From assembly GCA_040954595.2 (NCBI GenBank), contig CM082581.2, positions 4,774,001 through 4,838,000 on the forward strand: 64,000 nucleotides of DNA. The letters are read 5' to 3'. This DNA is from Balanoglossus misakiensis (Eukaryota > Hemichordata). The notes beneath the pieces are model-generated. The model did not search any database, was not told the origin of the DNA, and worked only from the letters and a program-made list of their open reading frames with translations. Each line of letters starts with the position of its first letter. Position 1 is the first letter of the stretch. Positions 12,001 to 23,770 of the stretch are shown one piece after another. The position numbers and the translations under genes are program-made.

Positions 12001-14881
12001 TTATTGAATTTTAAGAACCCTGTCACTACTGCTACTAACTGCTACGGCGGTGGTGGCGATGACTACGACCACTGTACTCTCACATTTGCTTCGATTTCAG
12101 TCTACCCCAACTTCTGTTGTTTTGGTTACAGTTCTTGTACATGTGTCCACACGTTGATCGCAGGCTAAAGGAAGTAAAATTTAGAAAACGTCATCTTTCT
12201 GCCGCGCGATGACTAATTATTTAGTAAAGTGGCGACGGCTAAAGGGCTTGTGGAGATTAAATCAGAGTTACTCCGGAGAGACACGCGTTCGTTATGGTAT
12301 CCCTGCGGAGATCTCTGCCACACATTTTTTGTGTGTGTGTGCGCTGTGCCATTATATCTGTCGATGGAAACGAATGACTGATTGTTTTCATCCACGCGTA
12401 CAGATAATGATCGAGCGAAACCGGGCAATCCACGTCGGGTCACCACGTCGCAGCGAAAATGTCCGCGAAATGATTACTGTGATTGATGCGTACTCCGCGA
12501 AATCAAGACAACCTCGGTGACCCCTCTGTACAATGTACGTGCCTGTGTGGAGCTTGGAGCATTTCATGGTGTGTGTTTTTTCATATTTGAATATTGCCTT
12601 TTTCGGCATGAGCAATGGAGCAGAAATGGACAACTGCATGTTTCTCGATGTTCCGCACGTTTAATTAACCCTGCATATGGAATTTCTCGGAATTGTTGAC
12701 ATTTATCTTCAACGAAGTAAAATGTACTTTGATTCTTGGTTGCTAGAGTGTCAGTGACTTACACACGGTCGAATACTGAGGTGTGATGAATTATTAAAAT
12801 AACACGATGATAAGTACCTTAGATTTAATTCTTAGCATAATTCTATGTTCAGCATTATAGTACAGCAACATAGAAAATCATGGTCTCACAGGAATATGAT
12901 GACAACTAATTATTTATGTTGAGACTATGGTCTTCGGAGCATGTTGGGTAAACATCATGCGTTTCAGCCCAGCTCTGTTCGCCTACAAAACAAATTTCGT
13001 TTGACCGAAAAGCTGTATTGTAACACGGTTGCAGCAATATTAAAATGGTGTTTTGAAAATGGTCATTAGGTATTGGATTAATTTGGTATGCCCTAAATGT
13101 ATTACGTTAGTGATTAGTTCTGCACAGATAAATCTTGTATAACTTGCATTGGACAGGTTAATTTAAGAAGACACTGGGAGAAAGTGGATAGTATATTTTA
13201 TATAAAAGAAACTTGTCATGAAAAATTCAGCGACTGGGAGCTATGAATAATTAACTTTGGTGATCCTGGAATAATCCCTAACCGCTTTTCAGCTTTGCTA
13301 TGGCATTTTTGTTGAAATATTAAGGATTATAAAATATATATGAACGAACTCCATCCGGTCTCTAAGGTCAGTTACATTGTATTTTATCTGATAAACATAA
13401 AGTAAGTAAATGCTCCCATGGCAATATATATATATATATACAAGCATTACTTGTCGAGCATGTAAATAAAATTTTAAAGTTGTTGAAAAACATTGTGCTA
13501 ACCTATATTTCGGGCCTGACGTCCATGCAGTTTGTATGACATACACAAGCAGGGAAACCGCCATGTAGTGTTTGTCATCGACACTGTGGAGAGCACAATA
13601 TGTTCAGGCATCGTCGTATAACAGTGGCTCCTAACATTAGCCACAAGTAGATGAGATAATTACGAGTGGAACGTGCGTTTTTACATCAGTTATTAGCGAA
13701 AAATCAATTTACTAGTAATTGAAACCATATTGTTGCATCTTACTAATGAAGATCTGAACGTATTTTCGGGCTTTGTTTTCTGGGGCAAAAAATGTCTCGA
13801 ATGGACTCTTAACTTGCTATTATAACTGCTGCCTATAGAAAACACTACATTTTGTGAGCCGGATGTACATACACGTTGTGCATGTGCTTGTAAGAGTGTT
13901 TGCCAGGAGCTACAGGACATAAAAGAGAAATAACACATGTTACAAAGTTATTAAGGTCATGTATTCTACCTCGCTATCAATACAAGAGATACACTTTGAT
14001 GGCGGCCATAGTTTTATCATAGGCTATATCCTCTCCAGATAGTCTGCCTCATTTAGCGGCATCTTTGAGGTTCCGTCGATTGTGGTTTAATCTTGTTTGG
14101 AAGAGGGCTATTACCACTGGTAGTAGCTGCCGTAAATTCTTGGCTTGCAAACGGTTAGAATGGCCATTTGCAGTATCTGGCATTGTCGTGAATTTCAATG
14201 TGGTCGTAGGCATATTCATATGTGAAGTGATATTCAATATTTTAAGCATCAATAAGGGCCTCTAACACTAACAGAAGTGTCTTTCTTTTTTAACAGTTAT
14301 CCGGTATTGACGTCAGGTGGAACACGTTATACAAGTGTAATGTAACAACAGCCAAAAACTATACATTTGCAGTTGACAGATTCCAAAAGGTCAGCGTATA
14401 GATTTCATGTTCGCGTCATTACGCTGTATTGAAAACAGCAACTTCAAACATCTTTGACGTCATTGGGATTCTTGAAAGTGGTCATTACTGCGGTTGTGGT
14501 TATTTCCAAGTTAACAAAACTATTTGAGCAAGATGTCACGTAAAAGAATGCGACCTTCGAAACGGAGGATTGCCAAATTGATCGTGGAGTCGTACCGAAT
14601 GAAAAATAAAAAATCGTATTAGATAATGACGTTCAAAGGGGTCAGCGTTATCGACCCTGTGAATTACAGCCTTTCGGCACGTCATTTTCTTACTGCGATA
14701 TGTTGAGATTGATCGATACGTCGTCGGTTTTAAATAACCGTCACGATCGCCGATAGATCAGCATCTCCTCCGATATATTAAACAACTTGCACACGTATTT
14801 AGATGGATATGCGATTTCATGTGAATTAATTGTGACCACTTGAAGACTTGTGTATGCACATTCACGCCTTTCGGCCCACCT
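6039..14881. other. Long gene-free stretch
   Basis: Nearly 9 kb of AT-rich DNA with only short, random-looking open frames on both strands. The longest with an ATG (12209-12520, 103 codons) overlaps antisense frames of similar length and matches nothing I know. A short (AT)n run lies near 13423-13441. TACATGTA occurs at 8173-8180, 8374-8381 and 11622-11629. I cannot support a gene here. Confidence 0.5.
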
Positions 14882-14924
14882 ATTTGTTTGTTTGTTTGTT
14901 TGTTTAATAGTTTGTTTGTTTGTT
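14882..14924 (+). repeat. (TTTG)n microsatellite
   Basis: Two short blocks of TTTG units are separated by the interruption AATAG. The antisense frame across it reads as Lys/Thr/Asn/Gln repeats and is not a gene. Confidence 0.9.
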
Positions 14925-16559
14925 CTTCTCTTGCAGTCTCTAATCACAGGATGCAATAAATGCTTGGTCCTAAATTAATAGTGCTACATCTTAGTACTCA
15001 ACAGAGTTTGACATGGTAAATGTACATGTATGTATGTATGCCGAGAGGGGAAGGTAGCCGAAGTCTAGTATAAAAAATACCAAACTTTGGACAAATAAGA
15101 ATTGCCCTTAGGGTATTTTCAAGATGGCTCTCGCCACGAGGGACGTGAGGGACCATGCTGAGGCTACTGGTGAGTACATATGTTTGGTCGATTCTACAGC
15201 TGTGCAGCATTAAAAAAAATCAAGATTCAGGGGATATCCAGTTGTGGTGAAGCAAAACTACAAAGATCACTCCATTCTCCATCTCAGTGTGTGTACGTGA
15301 CTGACTAACACGTCGTCTGTGTCAGCGCAAAGGGGGCAGGCAGGTGAGCACGGTTTTGTTTTGTGCTTTGCAGAATAGTTTTCAGTGGTATATAATATGG
15401 GGGCCCGTATATCTTACTTCTGTTTTGAAAATAATGTGAACAGAGAACTTAATTCTAGTAGCAAATAGACTGATCACTCGACTGATTCGTCACAACTCCA
15501 AATTGCTTTACCAACGTTTTCTGTGTAAAATAACCTTCGCACACTCCAATTTGGAACGTAAATTTTGCTTTGAATGTGGAAGCTGTACGGGTGAAGATTA
15601 CAGGGGTGAATGCTGGGTACTCCGATGTTAATTTAAATTTAAAATTAATCATGCGTTTGTACGATTTCGTTCAATTATTATTTGTACATTTATTATTACT
15701 TTTCATCAAGCTTGTAAACTGATGACTGTCATGGTAGCACTTAGGGAGGACCACGTGATATTCAGCGGGGGTCTGTTTTCGCAAAAAAAGATTCCGAAGG
15801 AACACCCTTGAAAACATGCTGTGATTATTATCTGCACCTATACCAGTTTCATACAACGCTTGTCTTGTACTCGGCTAACAACCCGTTGTTATGGTAATAA
15901 ACCAAGTCTCGCGAGATCTCGCAATGAGCGGACCATGGCCTGATTGAATGTTCGCCCAAAAGGTTTCACCGCCCCCAGCGAGGAACGACAGTTGAGTCTG
16001 CAGGGAAGTCGTATGTACTTTCTCCGCACAACCCACTGCTGACTATGTCATTTTTTTCTTAAACGTAAAGCAGAGAACCAGAACAGAAAATCCCGGCATT
16101 CTAAGAGAGAGTCAATATTACTTCAGTCTATCACACAACTTGCTTTTTGTAGTCGGTAAAATTAACGAGTTGAGATTTAAAACATGTACTCAACAATCCC
16201 CCACACACCGATACTGCCGACATGCTGGAGTCAGATTTGTGTTTTTCTTCGACTATGAAACGACATGCTATGCCCAATGATACTATAAACACTACCTGTG
16301 TGGCACTCTTGAGATGCTGCACAGCTGTAGAACAGACTCAGGCATGTACTATTCAACAATCTCTCGTGGTGACAGCGCAATGCCAGTTTTTCCAAAGTAT
16401 GTTGTTTTATTGCTACCGCTCTCCTGTTTTATGTGCTACTTTTTCTCTCTCGGCGAGCGTTGAGGTATCATGTGTTCTGTTTCTTGGGTTGGTTACTAAA
16501 TAGTTTACACAACGCAAACAACGGTGGCAACTGGCTCGTATCTTACTGTATTGTCACAC
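14925..16559. other. Noncoding stretch
   Basis: Mixed-composition sequence with one TACATGTA at 15023-15030. The open frame at 16222-16503 (+) has about 80 codons from its first ATG, but its Cys/Phe/Tyr-rich composition matches nothing recognised. No gene is supported. Confidence 0.45.
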
Positions 16560-16720
16560 AATCTGATTAAAATCAGATGTAGTGTTGGGCGTCGTCTTTC
16601 ACCTCTGCTGACTCTTGACTTGTGGCGCGTACACCGATAACAGCCAAGACAAAGAACAGAACAGCCAAGACAAAGACAGAGAACAGAACAGCCAAACTCT
16701 ACATCTGTTTTAATCAGATT
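16560..16720. mobile_element. Fold-back element with internal tandem repeat
   Basis: The left arm (16560-16582) reads AATCTGATTAAAA.CAGATGTAG and the right arm (16699-16720) is its reverse complement apart from one extra base. The arms are about 22 bp and are separated by 116 bp. The spacer contains a tandem repeat of AACAGCCAAGACAAAG plus GAACAG (about 16639-16695, a little over two units of 21-27 bp). No clear target-site duplication was found and no transposase is present. This looks like a small MITE or fold-back element, or a solitary hairpin. Confidence 0.5.
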
Positions 16721-18341
16721 GATTCTCACATTGAAAATCTTGTTCCTAACTTAGTGTTGTGTGACTAGTCCAGGTTTTTTGTACATGCATATTGAAATAC
16801 CTGATCTAATAAATTCGAATTAATCAATGTGGAAGAATGCAATTACAAGTTGTGGGTGACTTTTATTCGTTAACTACCCTGCATTCGTTCAGGGTGGAAT
16901 TACAAAGATATTCCAGGCAGCCTTAACACAGCTTGGGAGTGCATGAGACTCTATTGAATTAGCGTTTTCATAAGGTTAATTTTACTGCCTGTCTGCTGTA
17001 ATGAAGCCATTCTTTCTATTAGTGTTATATGTAAGAGAGCCATGCCAGCGTTGTTAAATGAGAGGCTTATACCTGCTCACTATTCTACGTGTGTACTTTG
17101 TTTTGAAGGGAGAAAATAACGCAACCTTGTAAAAGAGCGGACCACGTTGAAACAAGCCCGGCCAGAGAAAGCTGTGGGTAATATTAATCTGCGCGCTGAG
17201 ACATCTAAACCAGTAACAGATGTGTTTGATGCAAAGCAACTGATGCTAGTAATCCCGCAGTCTTGCGCAACTCCGGCGTACGTTGAACTTGGTGTACACT
17301 ATACCCATTAAAATAATTGGACGGCTGCGATTACCCTTGTGTATCAAAGGTATATAAAATATTATTACCTTGTGTATTGAGAAGTAAACGCAAAATGACA
17401 GACGCCGGCAAATGTAACCTTTAAAAATTTGGTGGTTAATGCCGGAGAAAATCGAGTTCAAGGACATGCAGAGATTGTACCTGTGTGTATTTAGAAATCG
17501 ATTAAGAATATATCATTTTGCGTACACGTAGTATTATATAGAGATGTAATCGTTGTGTTCGCTTCTGGTTTGGTCTTGGTTCAGAAACGCGTTCTCCTTG
17601 GTAAGTTCATGAAATACGTTCACGCACTGAGTTCATGGAAATTCATGAGTTGCAAACCCCGCACATATGTACATGTCTGGAGCACCTGCCATAAAGGCCT
17701 TTCATTTATAGTTTCCGTCATATGAGCCTCTTGTAGAACTGCGTGCCACGAATTTCTTATGCGGTGCCTCGGCGGTGTAGTGTTCCGTAAAGCGCTGATA
17801 ATGATGTGGAGAGAGCGATATCCTTTGGAAAGCTCCAGGCAAAAAGACATGGCGACGAGATGGAGAAAAATCGTGGTCGTGCTTTCTGCTTGTCGTCCGT
17901 TCCCCCGGTTTCGGCGTTGATAATCAACCGCAAATGGCTAACCGCGGGTAGAGTGTTCCCGCTCGAAACCCCCAAGAAAAAAGTTCGTGCTAATTGGCCT
18001 GTAAAATGCCCGAGAAATCCCTTCGTCATTTTGACTCCAATTATCAAGATGACACGCTGTTCCGGGAGGCAATTTTTGTTTGTTGTTTGGTGATGTGTCT
18101 GAGTCTTCACACGTGGAGCGAATGCGGCAAAATTTTGAACAAGATTGAAAAGTGCCCTCGAAATTCAATTGTGAAATTCATTGAACGTGTGAGGACGGAG
18201 GCAAAGCTGAAGCAGACGACAAAAAGTGTCAACAGATCACAACCACCCGACAGATTTTCAGAGGACAGATTTTCAGAAAAATAATAATCCCAAACCTCCC
18301 AATTCCTATATATATTCAAGAGTGTGGGGAATCTATTTGAA
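16721..18341. other. Noncoding stretch with a GC-richer patch
   Basis: Between about 17750 and 18290 GC content rises, and open frames of 92-117 codons exist on both strands at once. This is the pattern of stop-poor GC-rich DNA and does not single out one coding frame. A short direct repeat GACAGATTTTCAG occurs twice at about 18249-18278. I see no recognisable domain. Confidence 0.4.
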
Positions 18342-18573
18342 AACAGAGAAGAAAACTGGTGTTGTTTTCATGGAAATTGCTACTTTGAATCTTCTACATA
18401 TATAGACTTTACACAGGGATTGGAGGCCATTTTGAATTTAGAATTTGAGACAATTGTGCTCCGTCATTCAAAATTTTGCAAGGTGACCCACTTTTTGTGA
18501 GTTTATTCTAAATTTTAAGAGAGACTATCCTAAATTTGCATTGAGGAAAATGAGGGAAGGTTTAATACGATGA
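18342..18573 (+). repeat. Dispersed repeat family, copy A (diverged)
   Basis: This stretch shares ordered blocks with 54236-54440: GAAGA..AC.TGGTGTT, a GGC.ATTTTGA block, TCATTCAAAATTTT, TTTAAGAGAGACTAT and ATGAG..A.GGTTTAA, in the same order and with similar spacing. Between blocks the copies have drifted by substitutions and small indels. It carries no coding frame, so it is probably an old nonautonomous transposable element. Confidence 0.5.
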
Positions 18574-21500
18574 ATTTCGAGGCGCATTCTACCTAACTAT
18601 ACCATTTACATGTACATGTATATCGAGTTGATTGAAATGACCAGCTTAATGACGACAACATATTTTAATTCCAATAGAGACGTATCGTAATGAAGTGTTG
18701 CACACGCATGCTTACTGAGAACTCCCTCGTACAACGCTCTACTAAAACACTAAATTCTCTTTTAAAGAACAATACCATTCATACCGAATGCAGATGCTAT
18801 AGGCTATTAACAGAGAGAAATAGGTTTCTTCGCCCACTAAAAAATCTCATTAAACAGTTCCTATACTACAGTATCTAATGATGTTATACACAACTTTGTA
18901 ATGAAAATGGAGTGTTTTACGCAGAATGACCATTATTTCATCGAGAAAGGGTAAGTGTCCAGACAACATAAAAATGTAAAGGTCGGAGTAAAAAATCTCA
19001 TTCCAAAATATCCTTGGAACGAATGCCATAAAATAGCAATTTACCCACGACTATATACCTGCAATAACAGGAAGGAACTTTGGCGTGTGCAGTTCAACCC
19101 TTTCTAATAGTACAGAGGGAAATCAATGTCACATGAGCTACACCGGGAGATTTACACAAAACTTCACCTTAAGTGAATACACTAACAGACCTCTCCATGG
19201 ACCTGCAAAAAATATTCGAGGACGGGGAAGACATAATACAAGATCAAAATGTCTAGTGCATGTTTATCTTTCACACCTGCCCCCAATCCCGGGAGTCTCC
19301 GTGCGAATTCTCTTTCACAAGATCGGATAAAAAATCACGTTTACGTGCAACCTGAGAAGTATGGTAACTGTAGCTGAACTGATGTTATGTTCCAATCTTA
19401 CTTGTAATTCCGAATATTTTTTTCGCTGATATATATCAATATATATAGTGTATATAAGGTTAACTTTGCATAGATGTTTGTACTATGCTCAATGTAGTGT
19501 AAGTCTAAAGCGTAGGTTTTCTCCTTGAGCTTACTGTATGTTACAGTAACCGTGAATCAGGATGATATCATGTGACTATTACTACCGAACATGACATTAA
19601 TTGCGATGATTGTCTTTCCTCTGTTAAAATTGCTTTCGTTAATACTCGAAAACGATGTTTTGGTGAGTCGTGATCCCCTTGTTACTTCGCGTTCATAGTA
19701 AACAAGAACTTAAGTTGACCTAGTTTTAAAAGCTAAAAGTGTTCATTATGCTGATAGACATGAAGTGGCCCACTCTCGCGAGCACAATCGTACCGTTTTG
19801 ACGTATTGACGGATTTTGGATTAACTCCACTCGTTGACTTGGCTTTGCTGGGCTTTTTGACGTGAATTGTTATTTATAACAATGTAGGCCTACTTTGCAT
19901 AATTATGATACCAACAACCCAAACAACAGTTCAATCACACATGTGCCACAAGTTTGATATGTATAACATATCAAGACATTCTAGGAATTTATCCTGACTG
20001 TGAAAGAATGTTCCAATGTTTTCTTTCATGTTTTTGTTTAGCGAGACGTAACCGTTCCCTACATGTCCAGTAATATTTCTTCGAGTGCAGCTCATGCTGT
20101 ATACATTCCACACAACTTCTTAAAGACGACGGATAGATCTTGAAATGTTATTGAAACTGTCGCGGTTTTTTTATAATCAAAGCAAGTGAGTCAGGGCTTT
20201 TCAGAAAGTAGATAACTTCGATAGATATAGATATGTTGTATCCAAATATAACATTCTGACACTAAGCATTCTAACCCTTGTACTTTCATAAGTAATTTGT
20301 AGACATAGCAAATTACACTACTTTTGCTAACAAGGGCCATGGTTGACTGGCATAGCATGCTATAGCAGGATGAGTTTACCTATTCCGACACCCGGTAACA
20401 TAACTCAGTCGTGATTTAAGATGGTAGTATATTGATATTGTCATTTTGCACATGTTTCTCGGACTTAGTAATTGGCTTACCTTAAATGGCACAGTAATGA
20501 TTATTGGACCTGATTTGACGCCATGTTGTATTAATGATTCGTATGTTTAATATGCATAGAATGACGTAATGGTTTGGTTGCGGCTTGTGCGTTTTTTACT
20601 GATCGAGGCACAATCAATGTTAATTCCTCATCCTTAGGCTTTACCAGACTCTAATGGCAATGGTATTGTTGTCCATGTTTCAATGTGCTGGGGTGAGACA
20701 CTGGTCTGCATTTCAAATCCCCGGTTTGAACCAGTTCTGGAAATAAGTGATTCTGTGATAAGTGATTTTTTTTTATTTGGAGTTTCCAACAGGTATTCTA
20801 TGCCTTTCGCTTGCTGGGAGTTAGTGAAATGCCCCCCCCCCCCCCTCTCCTTTTCACATACCAGGCGGCGACGAACAAAAACACTACCCCCTCCCTTTCT
20901 CCAAGGACTTGTGGGAACACGCGCACGAATACCCATTTTATACTAAGCGTGACACCGCCATCGTTTGAATATTCCGAGTCAAGTCATGTCATATCAATCA
21001 CCGAGATGATGCGGATATGATGACTGTGCTGCAAAATGCAATCACAATAAAAAAACACACACCTCGTCACACAGGCGTCAAACTGATAGAAAGTTTCAGT
21101 TTAACTTTCCGATACAGACTAATGATCGTTAGATCATTGAACGTGCTCAAAAGGTCAAAGATCGTTTGTTTTCCCAGGATTCTGTTAAAAACTGTGCTAA
21201 TTTGAATTATTAAGCAATTTACTAACCCACTAGGAAAATTAAACTGCCGATTTCTTGGCGCCGAAAACAGTAAAAGTCATCTACTAATCAATATGCCCTT
21301 GGCAAAGCCGAGGACAGTAAGGGTTGAAAATCTTGTGTGAAGTAGCTTTCGGGATTCAATTGAAATTGTAATCTTCTTTTAGGGACCTAAGTGTTATTGT
21401 ATACAGAGGCGGCATGGATGTGTGAAATCTAGATACACAGTCGATAGAGCTCGCTCTATTTACGCAAATCCGTACACTCAGGGAAAATGCAAATATATCT

Positions 21501-21574
21501 GCCACTGCCAGGGAATATAAGCATCAGACAGTGTTATTGAAAATGCCATTGTTTTGGAACCGAAACATATCACT
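18574..21574. other. Noncoding stretch with poly-C run
   Basis: Contains two overlapping TACATGTA palindromes (18607-18620) continued as TATATCG, a TAGGCCTA at 19885-19892 and a run of 14 C at 20832-20845. The frames around the C run are proline stretches created by it. A short inverted repeat (ACTGGT...ACCAGT, with TTCAAA/TTTGAA inside) lies near 20699-20736. No gene is seen. Confidence 0.5.
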
Positions 21575-21583
21575 CATTATACC
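21575..21583 (+). repeat. Target-site duplication, left copy
   Basis: CATTATACC is repeated exactly at 22415-22423. The two copies flank the LINE fragment exactly: the 3' tail of the element abuts this copy and its truncated 5' end abuts the other. This is the expected footprint of target-primed reverse transcription. Confidence 0.85.
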
Positions 21584-21603
21584 AGCATAATATATAATAA
21601 TCT

Positions 21604-21609
21604 TTTATT
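21604..21609 (-). terminator. LINE poly(A) signal
   Basis: TTTATT on the plus strand is AATAAA in the element's sense. It lies about 120 bp beyond the ORF stop and about 20 bp from the 3' boundary at the target-site duplication. Confidence 0.7.
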
Positions 21610-21729
21610 TGCGTTTTAAGGCCGCCGGCCCATATGCAAAGGGGGTACATTTAGATTTTTTCCAAAAGAGAGATACAACAAAACATATAAATGGAGTGCA
21701 TAGCAAGGTATATCAGAACACAGATCGCA

Positions 21730-22413
21730 TCACTGTGAGTAAACGTACATTACAGCTTTTTCTCGAAGTCTGAAAGCTCTGTGGACAAAATTACAGAGAC
21801 TAAGTAGGTCATCTGAAAGAGATGACCTCATAAACCTTAGAAATTTACAGAAATTTGGTTCCAGAAACAATTCCTTTGGTAAGTACCGTATTCTCAAATT
21901 ATTGTACAGTGGGCAAATTACAAGAAAGTGGTATTCATCTTCTACCATATTTGTGTTACAAACTTTACAAAATCTAAAAGCCGAAGCAATGTTATCTCTC
22001 CTGCCTTCTTCGATCGCAAGAGGGAGTACTGAACAGCGAAAATATGTAAATATTCGGATAGCTTGGTGATTACAGTGAAGGTACAAATATCTCTCAGGCT
22101 CTAGCAAACTTTTGAATTGGATATACGTGCGGAGTTTGGGTTTCAGTGAAGCTTTTTCGATCCAACGTTGTTTGTATACATCTTTGACTCTATTTTCGAA
22201 GATATACAGAAAATGTTTTTTGTCACCAACTTCCTGAGAAACCCAGGCAAACCCAAATCCGAATGAAAATAAAATATCCTTTACTGAGGTTGCCCAAGTA
22301 TTTCTACCCATATTGTCTAAATTACACAACATCAAATATGCCTGCCTTGGAATTCTATGGGGTGGCATTTCGAGGAGTTTTAACCAGTAAGCGATGCAAC
22401 GTTTTATGGTGGT
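21730..22413 (-). pseudogene. C-terminal fragment of LINE reverse transcriptase ORF
   Basis: 227 codons, open from the element's truncated 5' edge to TGA; the ATG at 22368 is internal and not a genuine start. The stop codon just upstream lies in flanking DNA and the duplication, not in the element. It begins with RCIAYWLKLLEMP, followed by a conserved block RNTWATSVKDILFSFGFGF, typical of the region downstream of RT in invertebrate LINE proteins. Near the C-terminus is a zinc-binding-like motif, CKVCNT...HFLVICPLYNNLR (C-x2-C...H-x4-C), as in the zf-RVT-like end of these polyproteins. No RT catalytic motif is present, so it cannot function alone. No frameshift is seen. Confidence 0.88.
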
Positions 22414-22414
22414 A

Positions 22415-22423
22415 CATTATACC
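22415..22423 (+). repeat. Target-site duplication, right copy
   Basis: Exact repeat of CATTATACC at 21575-21583. It directly adjoins the truncated 5' end of the LINE fragment. Confidence 0.85.
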
Positions 22424-23560
22424 TATGAAAAACGAATAATTAAATTATGCTACCGTCCGCCATTCTGATTGGACTAGAGCTCAATCCAGCGATGCTAAAA
22501 CGCTCAATATAGCACTGCTAACTCGATTTGGATACAATTCACTCCATATAGATCTCGCCCCTAACGGCTGTATGTCTGGAATTGTACCCAAATCTCGCGC
22601 ATAAAACAGTCCTCTCACGTGACCATAATCAGTTCACATCTGGTTAAGACTGAACCAGAGTGAATACAAGTTAGATTACTGAATTATTGACCACCGCAAC
22701 TGTCTGCTAAAATATAGATACCATTTTAGACTCACGCAATAAAAGTTAACGGCACGTAATTCATTACAGAGACGTTTTATGATGATAAATCGCGTAAGAC
22801 GTACAATTGGGCGCATAGAAAATCGTATAAACAGTATCGGTTATGGCAAATGCATTTAGCTTATGACAAAAATATGACGTTTCTTCGGACGTGTGAAATA
22901 ACTGCATCAGGGTGAATAATACGAGACGCCGAGGCGTATAGACCTATCGCATGATTGCTCCAATCTCTTAAACACCGGGAAGAATCTCCGGTCTATACAG
23001 CGATAAATATTGCTTCCAAGACGTGTTCGAACGGTTACAATGACCCTAGCGATCCATTAAGTTCTCTGTGCCATCTTTAGTTTAGATCTCTTCTGTAAGG
23101 GATCGGTGTGCTGTTGGCAATGGGTTGTATAGCCGAGTCCGCAATTTCCGTTGCTATCTGTGTGCGTAATGGGAAGTAAACAATCACATTATGCTCCTAA
23201 TCTGAGTAGCTTTTAGAAGATATATGCGATGTTTCATTTCTTCCACAGGGTTTACTGGTTCTTCTCCCGAGTTGATTAAAATTGCCATAGGCCTGCAGTT
23301 AACACATCGATATCAACCCAAGCCCTTCGGTGGTGGTTTTTTTGACTGTATATGCCGGTATATGCAATTTCAAACTCTGCTAGACATGATAATTGCATCT
23401 AATCGAGCATGCTTCGAGTATATAGGTGTTATATACAGTATAGTGCAAGCTGGCATGAGGCCAACAGATTGCCCGATACGGAAGTAAATTGACAGGTGGA
23501 CGGGCGTTAGAGTTGTTTGACGGTCGAGAACACTGATGTCTGGTGGGAAGCCAGGTGGGG
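22424..23560. other. Noncoding stretch
   Basis: Unique-looking sequence between the LINE insertion and the next microsatellite. It holds only short frames. Nothing recognisable is seen. Confidence 0.5.
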
Positions 23561-23770
23561 AGAGTGAATGAGTGAATGAATGAATGAATGAATGAATGAA
23601 TGAATGAATGAATGAATGAATGAATGAATGAATGAATGAATGAATGAAAGGATGGATGGATGGATGGATGGATGGATGGATGGGTGGATTTGAGTGAGTG
23701 AGTGAGTGAGTGAGTGAGAGGTGAGTGAGTGAGTGAGTGAGTGAGTGAGTGAGTGAGTGAGTGAGTGAAA
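23561..23770 (+). repeat. Compound (TGAA)n/(GGAT)n/(GAGT)n microsatellite
   Basis: Three successive tetranucleotide blocks: TGAA units to about 23648, GGAT units to about 23685, then GAGT/GTGA units to about 23768. Each block differs from the previous one by few base changes, suggesting stepwise mutation and expansion. The antisense open frame of Ser/His/Thr/Leu repeats is an artefact of the period. Confidence 0.95.

Larger units (their letters stand above)
21584..22414 (-). mobile_element. 5'-truncated non-LTR retrotransposon (LINE) insertion
   Basis: An 831-bp insertion on the minus strand, bounded by the 9-bp duplication CATTATACC on both sides. It contains the C-terminal end of a reverse transcriptase polyprotein (21730-22413), a short 3' UTR, an AATAAA signal (TTTATT at 21604-21609 on the plus strand) and an AT-rich tail instead of a clean poly(A). 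The upstream part (endonuclease, most of the RT) is missing, as is usual for 5' truncation. The frame is open from the first complete codon to the stop, and the duplication has no mismatches, so the insertion is probably fairly young. The clade is not resolved from this fragment. Confidence 0.9.

Noticed and set aside
12209-12520. 103-codon plus-strand frame with an ATG
   Set aside because: Antisense frames of similar length overlap it in a GC-richer patch, so open frames there are not informative. No domain is seen.
17757-18284. Several overlapping frames of 92-117 codons on both strands
   Set aside because: Simultaneous openness on both strands is explained by local GC richness, and no frame stands out.
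22366-22368. ATG at 22368 as the start of a complete 212-residue gene
   Set aside because: The coding similarity continues upstream in frame to 22413, where the element is truncated at the target-site duplication. The ATG is internal.
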